The notes below the pieces were generated by a model. It made no database searches. It was not told the DNA's origin and worked only from the letters and a program-made list of their open reading frames with translations. The translations under genes were made by a program, and so were the position numbers. Positions 1-8,667 of a stretch of 64,000 nt of DNA are shown here, in pieces. The DNA is taken from positions 50,278 to 114,277 of the forward strand of contig CAZBDV010000005.1 in NCBI GenBank assembly GCA_964490765.1, given 5' to 3'. The first letter of the stretch is position 1; each line of letters starts with the position of its first letter. The DNA is from CAZBDV01 sp964490765 (GTDB taxonomy: Bacteria; Cloacimonadota; Cloacimonadia; Cloacimonadales; JAJBBL01).

Positions 1-315
1 CTTTACCGCAGTATATAATTTTTCTTCATCATTAGCGATCTCCTGAACTTTTTTCTTCAAATGAGGATAGAACTCCAGTGCTTCCCGGTTACTCTCCTTC
101 TTGATCTCATAATATGGATCATCAATCCCTGTCTCCTGCCGGATAAGTCTATAGATATCCTGAGAAAGTTCGTCGGGTGAAATATCCCATTTTCTTTGAG
201 ATAGCAGATTCATAACCTTTCTTAAAATTTCTGACCTTCTCTTCTCATCCAAATCTCTGGTAGCAAATAACGCCTGTCGCTGAAAACAGGGGATACAGTC
301 CAGATACAGCTTCAT
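1..315 (-). CDS. DUF89/ARMT1-like family protein, N-terminal part (cut by window edge)
   Basis: Reading the minus strand from ATG at 315 gives an open frame of 105 codons running off the left edge. The N-terminus MKLYLDCIPCFQRQA matches the D-C-x-P-C-x-x-R-Q start typical of bacterial and archaeal DUF89 proteins, a family of metal-dependent phosphatases whose members act on damaged sugar phosphates. The rest visible is helical and charged, as expected for the alpha-helical N-terminal part; the catalytic metal site lies beyond the edge. A GGAGAT Shine-Dalgarno site sits just upstream of the ATG. It follows the yggS-like gene by about 50 bases and may be its operon partner. Family assignment rests only on the N-terminus. 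Confidence 0.7.
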   Translation of the reverse strand, partial: MKLYLDCIPCFQRQALFATRDLDEKRRSEILRKVMNLLSQRKWDISPDELSQDIYRLIRQETGIDDPYYEIKKESNREALEFYPHLKKKVQEIANDEEKLYTAVK

Positions 316-365
316 TATTCATCTCCTTTTTCATTTCTCATTTTCTCCCTCTGCAAGATTCCAGT

Positions 366-1031
366 TCAAATCTCATTCTCGAATATCCTGGTCCCTATCC
401 TGACTATATTTGCCCCTTCCTCCAAGGCGATGCGATACGAATTTGTCATCCCCATGGAGAGATGCTTCATCTCCACATTCGGAATGTTTAGCTTCCTTAT
501 TTGTTCGAATATCCTCCTTGTCTCGATGAAAAATGGTCTTGACTCTTCAGGATTCCCGAATCTGGGGCCCATAGTCATTAAACCACTGACTTTTATATTA
601 TTCAGATACGCCATCTGACGTATCAGTTCCTCGGCTGTTTCCGATATTACTCCAGATTTCTGGGATTCTCGTCCGCTGTTTATCTCAACCAGCACTGGCA
701 TTACCTTCCCGATCTTCCTGCATCTCCGGTTTAACTCTTCAGCCAGTGGTAGTGAATCAATCGTTTCTATCATATCAAATATCTCCAGTACCCTTTGCCT
801 CATCAGGTCGTGCTTCTGTTTGACAGGGATACCTATAAAATGCCATTTTACGCTATTCCCTAAAGCTGAATGAACATGCTTGGCTTCCTTGATGTAATTC
901 TCTCCGATAATCCTTACACCGGCATCGATTGCTTTCTGAATCTCTTCAGCATTTCTTCCTTTAGCTGCTGCTACTAAGTCTACTCCCTCAGGCAATTCAT
1001 CCAATATTCTTCTGACATTTTTCTCAATCAT
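366..1031 (-). CDS. yggS: YggS/PLPBP family pyridoxal phosphate homeostasis protein
   Basis: A 221-residue protein of the alanine-racemase-like TIM-barrel family that binds pyridoxal 5'-phosphate and buffers vitamin B6 and amino-acid metabolism, without catalysis of its own. The PLP lysine is Lys24 in LVAAAKGRN, followed by the family motif GENYIKE and, later, WHFIG, the conserved L..EIN stretch and GLMTMGP. The C-terminal S.GM..............GA..VRIGTRIFE segment is also present. An in-frame ATG lies at 1049, but AGGAG is placed seven bases before the ATG at 1031, so the latter is preferred. The length is normal. It follows the MBL-fold pair on the same strand with a gap of about 30 bases, so co-transcription is likely. 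Confidence 0.9.
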   Translation of the reverse strand: MIEKNVRRILDELPEGVDLVAAAKGRNAEEIQKAIDAGVRIIGENYIKEAKHVHSALGNSVKWHFIGIPVKQKHDLMRQRVLEIFDMIETIDSLPLAEELNRRCRKIGKVMPVLVEINSGRESQKSGVISETAEELIRQMAYLNNIKVSGLMTMGPRFGNPEESRPFFIETRRIFEQIRKLNIPNVEMKHLSMGMTNSYRIALEEGANIVRIGTRIFENEI

Positions 1032-1059
1032 GTTAGCTCCTATATGCAATACTTATATA

Positions 1060-2202
1060 TTATAAATCTCCTTTGATCTGTCCGTCGGGAAGCATATTGT
1101 CTGGATGATACTCCCCTTTCTCCTCCAGCTGAAAACGTTTACAGTTCTTATTACCAACCAGACAGTAATTCTCGATCCAGTAACGTTCCAGTTTTCCACT
1201 CTCTGTGTATCTTCTTATTGGACAAGAGTAATACCATCTACAGGGCTTGATTTTGCCCCGTTCTATCAATACGTTCCATCCCTGGAGTCTGTAGTTACAA
1301 AAATCAGTTTTCTCCTCTATAAATTCATCATCTTCACCCGCCCTTACTGGTAGCCATCGATAGAGTTCCTTGCGCCAAGCTTCCAGATAGATCGGCTCTC
1401 TTCCCATGTATTCTGCTGCTGAAAGAATCCTGTTATCAAATTCCTTCTTCAATGATTCCAGCCATCTTATACCCTCTTCCGACCTCAATAGATGATGATC
1501 GATTATCAACTCAGCAACACTGTCGGCCAATCTCCGGGCATTTTGCAGGGCACTTTGACGTAAACCCAGATGTGAAGGTTGAGTATAATGGTATAATGGT
1601 GGTCCTGAAACAAGGACTCTGTCGGGTTTCCAACTTAAAATCTTATCGATTGTCCCAGAATCAATGAGTTGAATATCCGATGCATGTACAAAAGTCTCTC
1701 CAGCTTCCGATATTCTGCTCATCATCACGAAGTTATCTGCTCTGTCTGGTGGGCCGTGTGTAACCGGAAAGGAAAATGCTCCAAATTCGATTTCTCTCCC
1801 TTCTGCATTAATCACTTCGCATCCTGTAGCTTCAGCGATATCGTTTCTCCTCCGCTGCTGAACAACAGAAGAACGTTCCAAACCCCTTGCCAGGATCCGG
1901 CAGTTTTTCAGGCTACTCTTAACCACATCCAGACTTAATTGATAAGGATTGGCATTAAGCAGAGGACAATGGTCACCATCGAAATGGCTGATGATAACAT
2001 CGTCAACCATCTGTAACTCTCGTACTATTTGCTGTTTTATCTCCGAACCTATGGCTATCTGAAAGGGATGAGGTAGAAATCCATAACGTGACCAGCCCAA
2101 TGCTATCCCTGGATCGATGAATATCTTTCTCTGCCGTAATTCAACAATACAGGCAAGCCCCCTGACACCCAGAGACTCTGCCCCTAAAATTCTGATTTTC
2201 AT
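1060..2202 (-). CDS. UPF0282-like MBL-fold hydrolase with C-terminal four-cysteine module
   Basis: 380 residues. The first about 300 residues resemble the UPF0282 metallo-beta-lactamase-fold family best known from archaea: LGAESLGVRGLA at the N-terminus, a LIDPG-like strand (FIDPGIALG), and the metal motif HFDGDH at residues 73-78. The last about 60 residues form an extra module with Cys321, Cys327, Cys347 and Cys354 (C-x5-C-x19-C-x6-C) followed by HPDNMLPDG. The spacing suggests a metal or Fe-S site, but the ligand is not shown by sequence. Substrate unknown. Its ATG overlaps the stop of the upstream MBL gene by four bases, so the two are translationally coupled and probably act together. 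Confidence 0.75.
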   Translation of the reverse strand: MKIRILGAESLGVRGLACIVELRQRKIFIDPGIALGWSRYGFLPHPFQIAIGSEIKQQIVRELQMVDDVIISHFDGDHCPLLNANPYQLSLDVVKSSLKNCRILARGLERSSVVQQRRRNDIAEATGCEVINAEGREIEFGAFSFPVTHGPPDRADNFVMMSRISEAGETFVHASDIQLIDSGTIDKILSWKPDRVLVSGPPLYHYTQPSHLGLRQSALQNARRLADSVAELIIDHHLLRSEEGIRWLESLKKEFDNRILSAAEYMGREPIYLEAWRKELYRWLPVRAGEDDEFIEEKTDFCNYRLQGWNVLIERGKIKPCRWYYSCPIRRYTESGKLERYWIENYCLVGNKNCKRFQLEEKGEYHPDNMLPDGQIKGDL

Positions 2203-2837
2203 GCTATCTCAATCACCTGACCCGCTCCCCCTTCAATATACCTGTCCGGATAAAGGGACCTTATCTCATCCCTGTATTGCGTGCAGTGGGTTGCACAGAT
2301 TAGCTGGAAAACATTTAAGCTCTCGGGCCTGTTTCCATGTAAACCCCCTATTATACCGTAAACTTCTCCGAATTGCGAACTTGCTTCAATGATAACCTCC
2401 ATGGCGGGATGGGAACAACCTGCCACAATAACTATCCCTCTTTCCGTCTTTACACAGAGCGACTGCTCTATACCCTCAAGTTCACCTGTTGTATAGAGTC
2501 CCTCATATAGCCTGTCGGAATGTTCTATCTCTATTACCTCCTGAGCCTTCCTTACTCCCCGCAAAGAACGGGGTATCCAGATACTGACATCGCTTTTCAA
2601 ATCGAGGATGGTAGATAGTCCACCAATATGATCGAAATGAGCATGTGATATGAAGATGTCATCAATTCCCTGCGGATCTATTTTCAATTTTTCCATGTTC
2701 TCTAATAGAATGTATCCACTACCACCCGTATCAAACAGAATCTTCCTGCTCCAGGCTTCTACCAGTGCGGCAAAACCCCAGTCATCAGTCAAATCCTTCC
2801 TGTAAGAAGTATTGTCATAAATAATGGTAACTCTCAT
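2199..2837 (-). CDS. MBL-fold hydrolase, COG1237 (RFA-P synthase/Tm0207-like) family
   Basis: 212 residues with the N-terminus MRVTIIYDN, DWGFAALVE and ILFDTGG typical of COG1237, the metallo-beta-lactamase subfamily often labelled 7,8-dihydropterin-6-methyl-4-(ribofuranosyl)-aminobenzene phosphate synthase in methanogens, although most bacterial members have no proven function. The metal motif HAHFDH is at residues 65-70 and a second metal histidine lies in AGCSHPA; GGLHG near the C-terminus is also characteristic. First gene of a minus-strand unit with the UPF0282-like protein (four-base overlap) and likely yggS. A promoter-like TTGACA-N17-TATCAT lies about 95 bases upstream. The methanopterin role should not be assumed here. 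Confidence 0.8.
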   Translation of the reverse strand: MRVTIIYDNTSYRKDLTDDWGFAALVEAWSRKILFDTGGSGYILLENMEKLKIDPQGIDDIFISHAHFDHIGGLSTILDLKSDVSIWIPRSLRGVRKAQEVIEIEHSDRLYEGLYTTGELEGIEQSLCVKTERGIVIVAGCSHPAMEVIIEASSQFGEVYGIIGGLHGNRPESLNVFQLICATHCTQYRDEIRSLYPDRYIEGGAGQVIEIA

Positions 2838-2932
2838 AATCTCCCCCGGATAAATTACCTGGCAAAGTTATTATCGGCTTCAAGATCGAATAAATGTGGC
2901 TGAATTATCAGCTTTCTATTTTTCCTACTAAT

Positions 2933-2961
2933 ATGATAGGAATTCAAATAATTACTGTCAA
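2933..2961 (-). promoter_or_regulatory. Predicted housekeeping promoter of the MBL-fold operon
   Basis: On the minus strand TTGACA (2961-2956) is followed after exactly 17 bases by TATCAT (2938-2933). The start codon at 2837 would lie about 90 bases from the expected transcription start. The match to a sigma-70 consensus is seen directly; activity is inferred. Confidence 0.55.
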
Positions 2962-3076
2962 TGTTTATCCTGTTGTTGGGAATATTTTCTCTCTGTTCGG
3001 CAGATTATGTCTATACACAAAGATATATACAGACCTGCATATATAAAACTACGTCAGTTAGACAGACAAATGTTAG

Positions 3077-3106
3077 TTGACAAAACAGCCAGTTCTATCA
3101 TATTAA
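3077..3106 (+). promoter_or_regulatory. Predicted promoter of the beta-helix gene
   Basis: TTGACA at 3077-3082, an 18-base spacer and TATTAA at 3101-3106. The leader to the ATG at 3261 would be about 145 bases, which is long, so a closer promoter cannot be excluded. Confidence 0.35.
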
Positions 3107-3260
3107 CATTAAGGGAGAGATTTAGGTCTCTATGGTTGAAGGATGAGAGAAAACGTGATTTTTATTTTTTTGATTGATTAAGTTACATTCAATCATAGTT
3201 CAATATTCTTCACCGCGTTCAGAAAGTAAATACAACTGGGTAACATGATAAGGAGGTATC

Positions 3261-6200
3261 ATGAAGTACTTGGTGATAGTTTTTATATTTAGTCTCCTTA
3301 GTACTAATCTTCTGGCTCAGAACTATATTATCAGTCAGGACGGTTCTGGGGATTTTACTGGTTTTTCTGATGCTATCCTGTATCTTTATACAGAAGGTAT
3401 TGATCAAGCAGTATCAATACAGGTATTACCGGGAATCTATTATGAGCAGTTATTGTTCAATGGTATGATTCCGGGAGCCTCTGCAACGAATACAATAACC
3501 TTTATTGGGTCTGAAGATAACTCACAGGATACAGCACTGCAATTTGTTCCGACGAGTAGTGAAGAGAGGTATGTCATTCGTTTTATAGGAACTAGCCATT
3601 TAAGATTTGATAATCTGACCATAGAAGCGACTGACACTGCAAACTGGGGGTGGCCTATACATATAATGGATAACTGTCAGGATATCAAAATCATTAACTG
3701 CCGGATCATTACTTCCTCCTTATCGATAACCGCAAATCACATTGGCATTGTAGTCTCTGGCAGCAACACATATTATACGACAGGAGCAGAAAATGTAGAT
3801 AATATCCTGATAGAGGATAATACCATTACCGGTGGTTTTGCTGGCATCACTTTTCGGGGCTTGAATACCAGCTTGGTATCAAATTTGATGATTGTTAACA
3901 ATCATATTCTTCAGAGCCATAACTGTGGTATCTCAGGCAGGCAGGTATCGTTTCCAATCATCAAGAACAATAACCTGGAAATCGGGACATCATGGTCATA
4001 CAGTCAGGGGATAAGCCTGGAATATGTATTTAACGGTCTTGTGTTATCCTACAACAGAATTGTCAATGCAGGGAAAACCGGATTATATTTCGATAACGTG
4101 AACGGTTCTGCGGAGTATTATTGTATGATCTACAATAATATGATCGGTGGAGGATATCGTTCAACATCTGGTTATTCACAGGGTATCAATCTGAATAACT
4201 CACATTTCATCGCTATTATTTATAACAGTATCAATGTCGATATCGGTTCCGGTTATGCAATATACTCACAAAGCAACGTTAGTAACCTGAAAATATTGAA
4301 CAATTCCTTTGCTTATACAGGGCAACATACCGGTTATGCAGCCTACTATACATCGCCGGCAAGTTTGCTCGAAAATGATTACAATAACTATTATGTTGGA
4401 AATAGTACCAGGTTTATCTATTATGGTGAAGAGCTTATTGATTTGCTTCCACTGCAAGATGACGGCCATGATCGTAATTCCTTTATTTCCAATCCTGATT
4501 ATTATGATCCGACTGATCTCTATGCTCAGGGCGCTTTCCTCTATCAGCGTGGTACTCCTGTAGCCGATATTGAAGATGACTATTTCGGTCTACTACGTCA
4601 TCCGGAGACACCATGTATTGGTGCTAATGAATTTGATTACAATCCAGTATCCCCCCTCTCAGGTAATTATGTTATCAGTCAGGATGGAACAGGTGATTTT
4701 ACTTGCTTTTCCTCCGCTCTCGATAACCTTATGGCAGGTGGAATAAGCGGCACGGTGATCTTCAATGTTCAACCCGGAATATATGAAGAACAGATTCTCT
4801 TCGATAATGGAATATGGGGTAGCTCAGAAGCCAATATTGTTACTTTCAGAGGTCATGAAGATAGCAGAGATGCTGTAATATTAAGGTATACTCCTGTAGA
4901 CAGTGAAGATAGACACGTAGTGAGATTTACCTGGACCAGACATGTCAAGATCGAGAATCTGACAATAGAAGTTCTTGATACATCCAGCTGGGGGTGGCCT
5001 GTCCATATCATGAGCGGTTGCAAGAATATCGAGATATCCAATTGCCAGATTATTACACATACTAATTCACCGTCAGTTGATTATAGTGGCATAGTCATTT
5101 CGGGTAGTAGAACAAACCACACTACCGGAGCTTACACAATAGATGACATTAAAATAGAAAATAACACATTTAACGGTGGTTATGCAGGAATAACGGTTCA
5201 CGGAACAGAAATTAGTTACGCTACCGGAATCAATGTACAAGAAAATGAAATCTTAAACTCATACTATCAAGGAATTTATGTTGTTCGGGCTACTAATCCT
5301 ATACTAACAGGTAATAATATTGTTATCCGTTCATCAGGAAGTATATCGAACAGTAGCGAAGGGATATCTTTGATACACGTAAACGAGGGAACAGAAGTGG
5401 CTTACAACAGGATAATCAATGCCGGAGCACGAGGCATCTATCTTGATGATGTTAACGGTTCTGTAGACAATTTAAACATGATCTATAATAACATGATCGG
5501 TGGAGGATATCGTACAACTGCCGGTAATTCAAGAGGGATAAATATCTCCAACTCTCAACACATCGGTCTTTATTACAATAGTATCAATCTCGATTCCGGT
5601 TCTGGTGCTGCATTTTATTCAACCAGTAATGTAAGCAACTTGCGAGTTATTAACAACTCATTTACCTACTCAGGACTTCAAAATGGTTACGCTGCCTATT
5701 ATGCATCACCGGCAAGTCTTAATGAATGCGACCGCAATAACTACTATGTTGGAACCAGCACTAATTTCATATATTATGGAGAAGATATTATCGATCTGCT
5801 TCCATTACAGAACGACGGCAGAGATCTGAATTCTTTTGTCTCTAATCCAGGTTACAATAGCCCAATTGATCTTTATGCTCAGAGTGGTTTTCTCTATCAA
5901 AAAGGGATTCCAATTCCCGGTATTGAGGATGATTTTTACGAAGAACCACGGCATTCTGCAACCCCCTGCATCGGTGCAAACGAATTCGATTTTGAACCAA
6001 TCTCTCCTCTTTCCGGGAATTATGTGATTGACCAATATGGCTCCGGTGATTTCCCCAGCTTTAATGATGCGCTATATCATCTTATGTCGGGAGGAGTAAC
6101 AGGTCCAGTAATTGTCAATGTCTCTCCCGGTATCTATACTGAACAGATAAACTTTGATAACGGAATCTGGGGTAGCTCGGAGGACAATACTATTACTTTT

Positions 6201-7601
6201 AGAGGACCGGAAGATAGCAGAGATGAAGTGGTTGTACGATCCGCTCCATTTAATAGTAATAACAGGTATGTGCTTAGAATGACTTGGACCCGGCACATTA
6301 AACTCGAAAATCTGACTATTGAAGCTCTTAATACGGAAGGCTGGGGCTGGGGAATACATGTCATGAGTGGCTGTCAGGATATTCAGATCAGGAACTGTCA
6401 TATTATTACCCACGATAACTCTTCATCAGATAACTACTGTGGAATCATCGTCTCAGATAACCCTACAAACTACATACCGGGCGCAGCCCATGTGAATAAT
6501 ATCCTGATAGAAAACAGCAAGGTTTCAGGTGGTTTTCATGGTATTTATGCACGAGGTTTAAGTAACAACCGGATATCCCGACTTGAAATACTCAATAATG
6601 AAATCGTTAATAGCTATTTAAACGGTATTTATGGTTATGACGCAATAGCTCCACTAATGAGCCAAAACAGCATAGACATCCGTTCAGTAGGCACAACGAC
6701 TTCCAATGGATCTGGAATTTTCCTGTCAAATATCTATGATGGGTCTGAACTGTCTTATAATGTAGTCACAAATCCCGGCCGCTATGGGATAAATTTGGAT
6801 AGTAATGTTATTGGCACAGTTGAAGCCCCGAACATGATTTTTAACAATATGCTCGGTGGTGGATTTCGTAGTCTGTATTCCAGTGGTATTTTACTCAATA
6901 ACTCGCAATATATTAATGTTTTCTATAACAGTATTAATCTGAATTATGGTCTAGATGCCGCCATACGTATCACAAATAGCGCTACCAATTTAAAACTGTT
7001 GAATAACTCATTTGCATATTCCGGTAACGAAAATGGACGTGCTGCCTACTATGCAGTACAGAACAACTTTCTGGAGAATGATTATAACAACTACTTTGTA
7101 GGAAACAGCACGAATTTCATCTATTACGAGACTGACATCTCTAACCTGCAACCTCTTCAAAATCATGGTTTCGATCTCAACTCTCACGTTGGTAATCCCC
7201 GATATCTAAGTTCGTTTGATCTCCATGCCCAGAGAACTCAGCTCTATCAGTCAGGTTTTTCCATCCCGTCTATTATTGACGATATAGATGGAGATGCAAG
7301 AGATACAGAAACACCCTGTATCGGTGCAGATGAGTTTATGCCGCCAGATCCGCCAGTAGTTAGTTACTCATTTTCAGACGGCTATATCTATCTGGTCTGG
7401 GAAGAAGTAGAGGGAGCAAATTCTTACATAATATATGCTTCTGAAGACCCTTACCTGGATATCTGGGGCGAACCGATAGCTATTGTTGGTGAGCCGGGTT
7501 ACTCAGAAGAAGCAACCGAAACAATCAGGTTTTATGAAGTAACCTCTTCCTGGGATTTTCCACCTTCAGTGGATAGAACCTCAGCAAAATTCTCCGATTA
7601 A
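3261..7601 (+). CDS. Giant secreted protein with three tandem parallel beta-helix repeats and a fibronectin-like tail
   Basis: 1446 residues with a signal peptide (residues 1-20, ending LLAQ). Three homologous units of about 450 residues follow, starting at residues 21, 469 and 920. Each opens with N-Y-[IV]-I-[SD]-Q-[DY]-G-[ST]-G-D-F, the entry strand typical of pectin-methylesterase-like and pectate-lyase-like right-handed beta-helices, and closes with TPCIGA[ND]EF. Inside are the N-rich short turns of beta-helix coils (NNMIGGG, YNSIN, NNSFAY). Residues about 1361-1435 form a fibronectin-type module (VWEEVEGANSYIIYAS) common on secreted proteins of Cloacimonadota-like bacteria. No catalytic motif was identified, so an adhesive or carbohydrate-binding surface role is as likely as an enzyme. 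A GGAGG site lies just before the ATG. Single-gene unit. Confidence 0.85.
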   Translation: MKYLVIVFIFSLLSTNLLAQNYIISQDGSGDFTGFSDAILYLYTEGIDQAVSIQVLPGIYYEQLLFNGMIPGASATNTITFIGSEDNSQDTALQFVPTSSEERYVIRFIGTSHLRFDNLTIEATDTANWGWPIHIMDNCQDIKIINCRIITSSLSITANHIGIVVSGSNTYYTTGAENVDNILIEDNTITGGFAGITFRGLNTSLVSNLMIVNNHILQSHNCGISGRQVSFPIIKNNNLEIGTSWSYSQGISLEYVFNGLVLSYNRIVNAGKTGLYFDNVNGSAEYYCMIYNNMIGGGYRSTSGYSQGINLNNSHFIAIIYNSINVDIGSGYAIYSQSNVSNLKILNNSFAYTGQHTGYAAYYTSPASLLENDYNNYYVGNSTRFIYYGEELIDLLPLQDDGHDRNSFISNPDYYDPTDLYAQGAFLYQRGTPVADIEDDYFGLLRHPETPCIGANEFDYNPVSPLSGNYVISQDGTGDFTCFSSALDNLMAGGISGTVIFNVQPGIYEEQILFDNGIWGSSEANIVTFRGHEDSRDAVILRYTPVDSEDRHVVRFTWTRHVKIENLTIEVLDTSSWGWPVHIMSGCKNIEISNCQIITHTNSPSVDYSGIVISGSRTNHTTGAYTIDDIKIENNTFNGGYAGITVHGTEISYATGINVQENEILNSYYQGIYVVRATNPILTGNNIVIRSSGSISNSSEGISLIHVNEGTEVAYNRIINAGARGIYLDDVNGSVDNLNMIYNNMIGGGYRTTAGNSRGINISNSQHIGLYYNSINLDSGSGAAFYSTSNVSNLRVINNSFTYSGLQNGYAAYYASPASLNECDRNNYYVGTSTNFIYYGEDIIDLLPLQNDGRDLNSFVSNPGYNSPIDLYAQSGFLYQKGIPIPGIEDDFYEEPRHSATPCIGANEFDFEPISPLSGNYVIDQYGSGDFPSFNDALYHLMSGGVTGPVIVNVSPGIYTEQINFDNGIWGSSEDNTITFRGPEDSRDEVVVRSAPFNSNNRYVLRMTWTRHIKLENLTIEALNTEGWGWGIHVMSGCQDIQIRNCHIITHDNSSSDNYCGIIVSDNPTNYIPGAAHVNNILIENSKVSGGFHGIYARGLSNNRISRLEILNNEIVNSYLNGIYGYDAIAPLMSQNSIDIRSVGTTTSNGSGIFLSNIYDGSELSYNVVTNPGRYGINLDSNVIGTVEAPNMIFNNMLGGGFRSLYSSGILLNNSQYINVFYNSINLNYGLDAAIRITNSATNLKLLNNSFAYSGNENGRAAYYAVQNNFLENDYNNYFVGNSTNFIYYETDISNLQPLQNHGFDLNSHVGNPRYLSSFDLHAQRTQLYQSGFSIPSIIDDIDGDARDTETPCIGADEFMPPDPPVVSYSFSDGYIYLVWEEVEGANSYIIYASEDPYLDIWGEPIAIVGEPGYSEEATETIRFYEVTSSWDFPPSVDRTSAKFSD
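3321..7337 (+). repeat. Threefold internal repeat of about 1.35 kb
   Basis: Units begin at 3321, 4665 and 6018 (lengths about 1344, 1353 and 1320). Landmarks recur in each: the QDGSGDF-type entry, GIWGSSE (units 2 and 3; diverged in unit 1), the W-G-W motif, NNM[IL]GGG[YF]R, and the closing GANEF or GADEF. Units 1 and 2 remain close at DNA level, for example the stretch around 4125-4155 versus 5479-5509 with the same ATGATCGGTGGAGGATAT core, while unit 3 has diverged further. Confidence 0.85.
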
Positions 7602-7661
7602 TAGAGGATGAATCGTGTTCAATATTCGTGTCCCAGAGTCAGGTTTATTTCCTTAACCCTA

Positions 7662-8645
7662 TTATCCCTCCTTCAAGCCTGCTCTGGCAACACTGCCAAT
7701 AATCTGTCTCTGGGCAACTATGAACAGGATAACCAACGGCATTATACTAAATGTTGAGGCAGCCATCAAGAGAGTCGTCAAAGTAGAAGATTCCTGTGAG
7801 AAATAACTCAACCCGACCTGCAATACCCTCAGTTCTTCAGAATTGATCATTACCAAAGGCCACATAAAGCTATTCCAGCTGGCGATAAGAGAAAAGATTG
7901 AGGCCGTGACGAGTACCGGTTTAGATATAGGAATTACAATCCGCCAGAGTATGCCAAACCTGCTGCATCCATCTATTTCAGCTGCATCAAAGAGCTCACG
8001 CGGTATCGATTTAAAATGCTGTCTTAGCAGGAAAATAGTGAAAATATGTGCTAACCAGGGAACGATGAGAGCCATATATGTATCAATCCAGCCTAAATTG
8101 TTCAATAACACATAAGAAGGAATCAGATATATGGGTTGGGGTACCATCATCATACTGATGAAAAAGGTAAAGAGCAGATTATTACCCTTGAATTTCATCT
8201 GGGCAAAGGCATAAGCAGCGAGTGATGAGGTTACCAAAATCCCCAGAAGTGTCAAAATAGAAACGATTATGGTATTCATGAAGTAACGCCCGAAGGGTGC
8301 TCTATTCCAGGCATCAATAAAATTCTCCCAATGAATTCTTAATCGTGTTCGTTCCACTATTCCTTCATTAGGCACTTTGACAAAAGCACGTTCGATATGA
8401 CCCTCTTCATCGTAAAAATGCACATAGGTGCTGTCACCATCTACCATTACAATAGAGATAATCGTATCCTCTTCATTATCTACAAACATCGTATGTTTTT
8501 CTAAGGGAAGAAAACCGACATTACCTTTATTGAATTCCAACTGAGACCTGACGGCTGTTACCATCATCCAGACAAAAGGGACGACCATCGCCAACCCGAA
8601 TATGGATAACAACATAAAGACGACAAATTTTCCAACTTTGGTCAT
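7662..8645 (-). CDS. ABC transporter permease, MalG/UgpE-type (CUT1 sugar family), with periplasmic insertion
   Basis: 327 residues. Inner-membrane component of a carbohydrate ABC importer. The EAA loop is clear (ELFDAAEIDGCSRFGILWRIVIP), as are the N-terminal TM helix and the C-terminal AGLKEG ending. MalG-type proteins are normally about 270-280 residues; here roughly 45-50 extra residues sit between TM1 and TM2 (around residues 48-95, acidic and strand-like), facing the periplasm. It follows the MalF-type gene by 22 bases. No binding protein or ATPase gene lies next to the pair in this window, so the substrate cannot be named; the ATPase may be encoded elsewhere. Confidence 0.88.
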   Translation of the reverse strand: MTKVGKFVVFMLLSIFGLAMVVPFVWMMVTAVRSQLEFNKGNVGFLPLEKHTMFVDNEEDTIISIVMVDGDSTYVHFYDEEGHIERAFVKVPNEGIVERTRLRIHWENFIDAWNRAPFGRYFMNTIIVSILTLLGILVTSSLAAYAFAQMKFKGNNLLFTFFISMMMVPQPIYLIPSYVLLNNLGWIDTYMALIVPWLAHIFTIFLLRQHFKSIPRELFDAAEIDGCSRFGILWRIVIPISKPVLVTASIFSLIASWNSFMWPLVMINSEELRVLQVGLSYFSQESSTLTTLLMAASTFSIMPLVILFIVAQRQIIGSVARAGLKEG

Positions 8646-8667
8646 TCTGAGTTCTCTCTTCTATAAT

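Larger units (their letters stand above)
2838..3260. other. Divergent intergenic region with two opposed promoter-like sites
   Basis: About 420 AT-rich bases between the minus-strand MBL operon and the plus-strand beta-helix gene. No supported reading frame. Two TTGACA hexamers, one on each strand, each have an AT-rich hexamer 17 or 18 bases downstream (listed separately). No strong inverted repeat or known RNA signature was seen. Confidence 0.6.

Noticed and set aside
2867..2885. TGGCAAAGTTATTATC as a sigma-54 promoter
   Set aside because: Lacks the TTGC -12 element at the required spacing.
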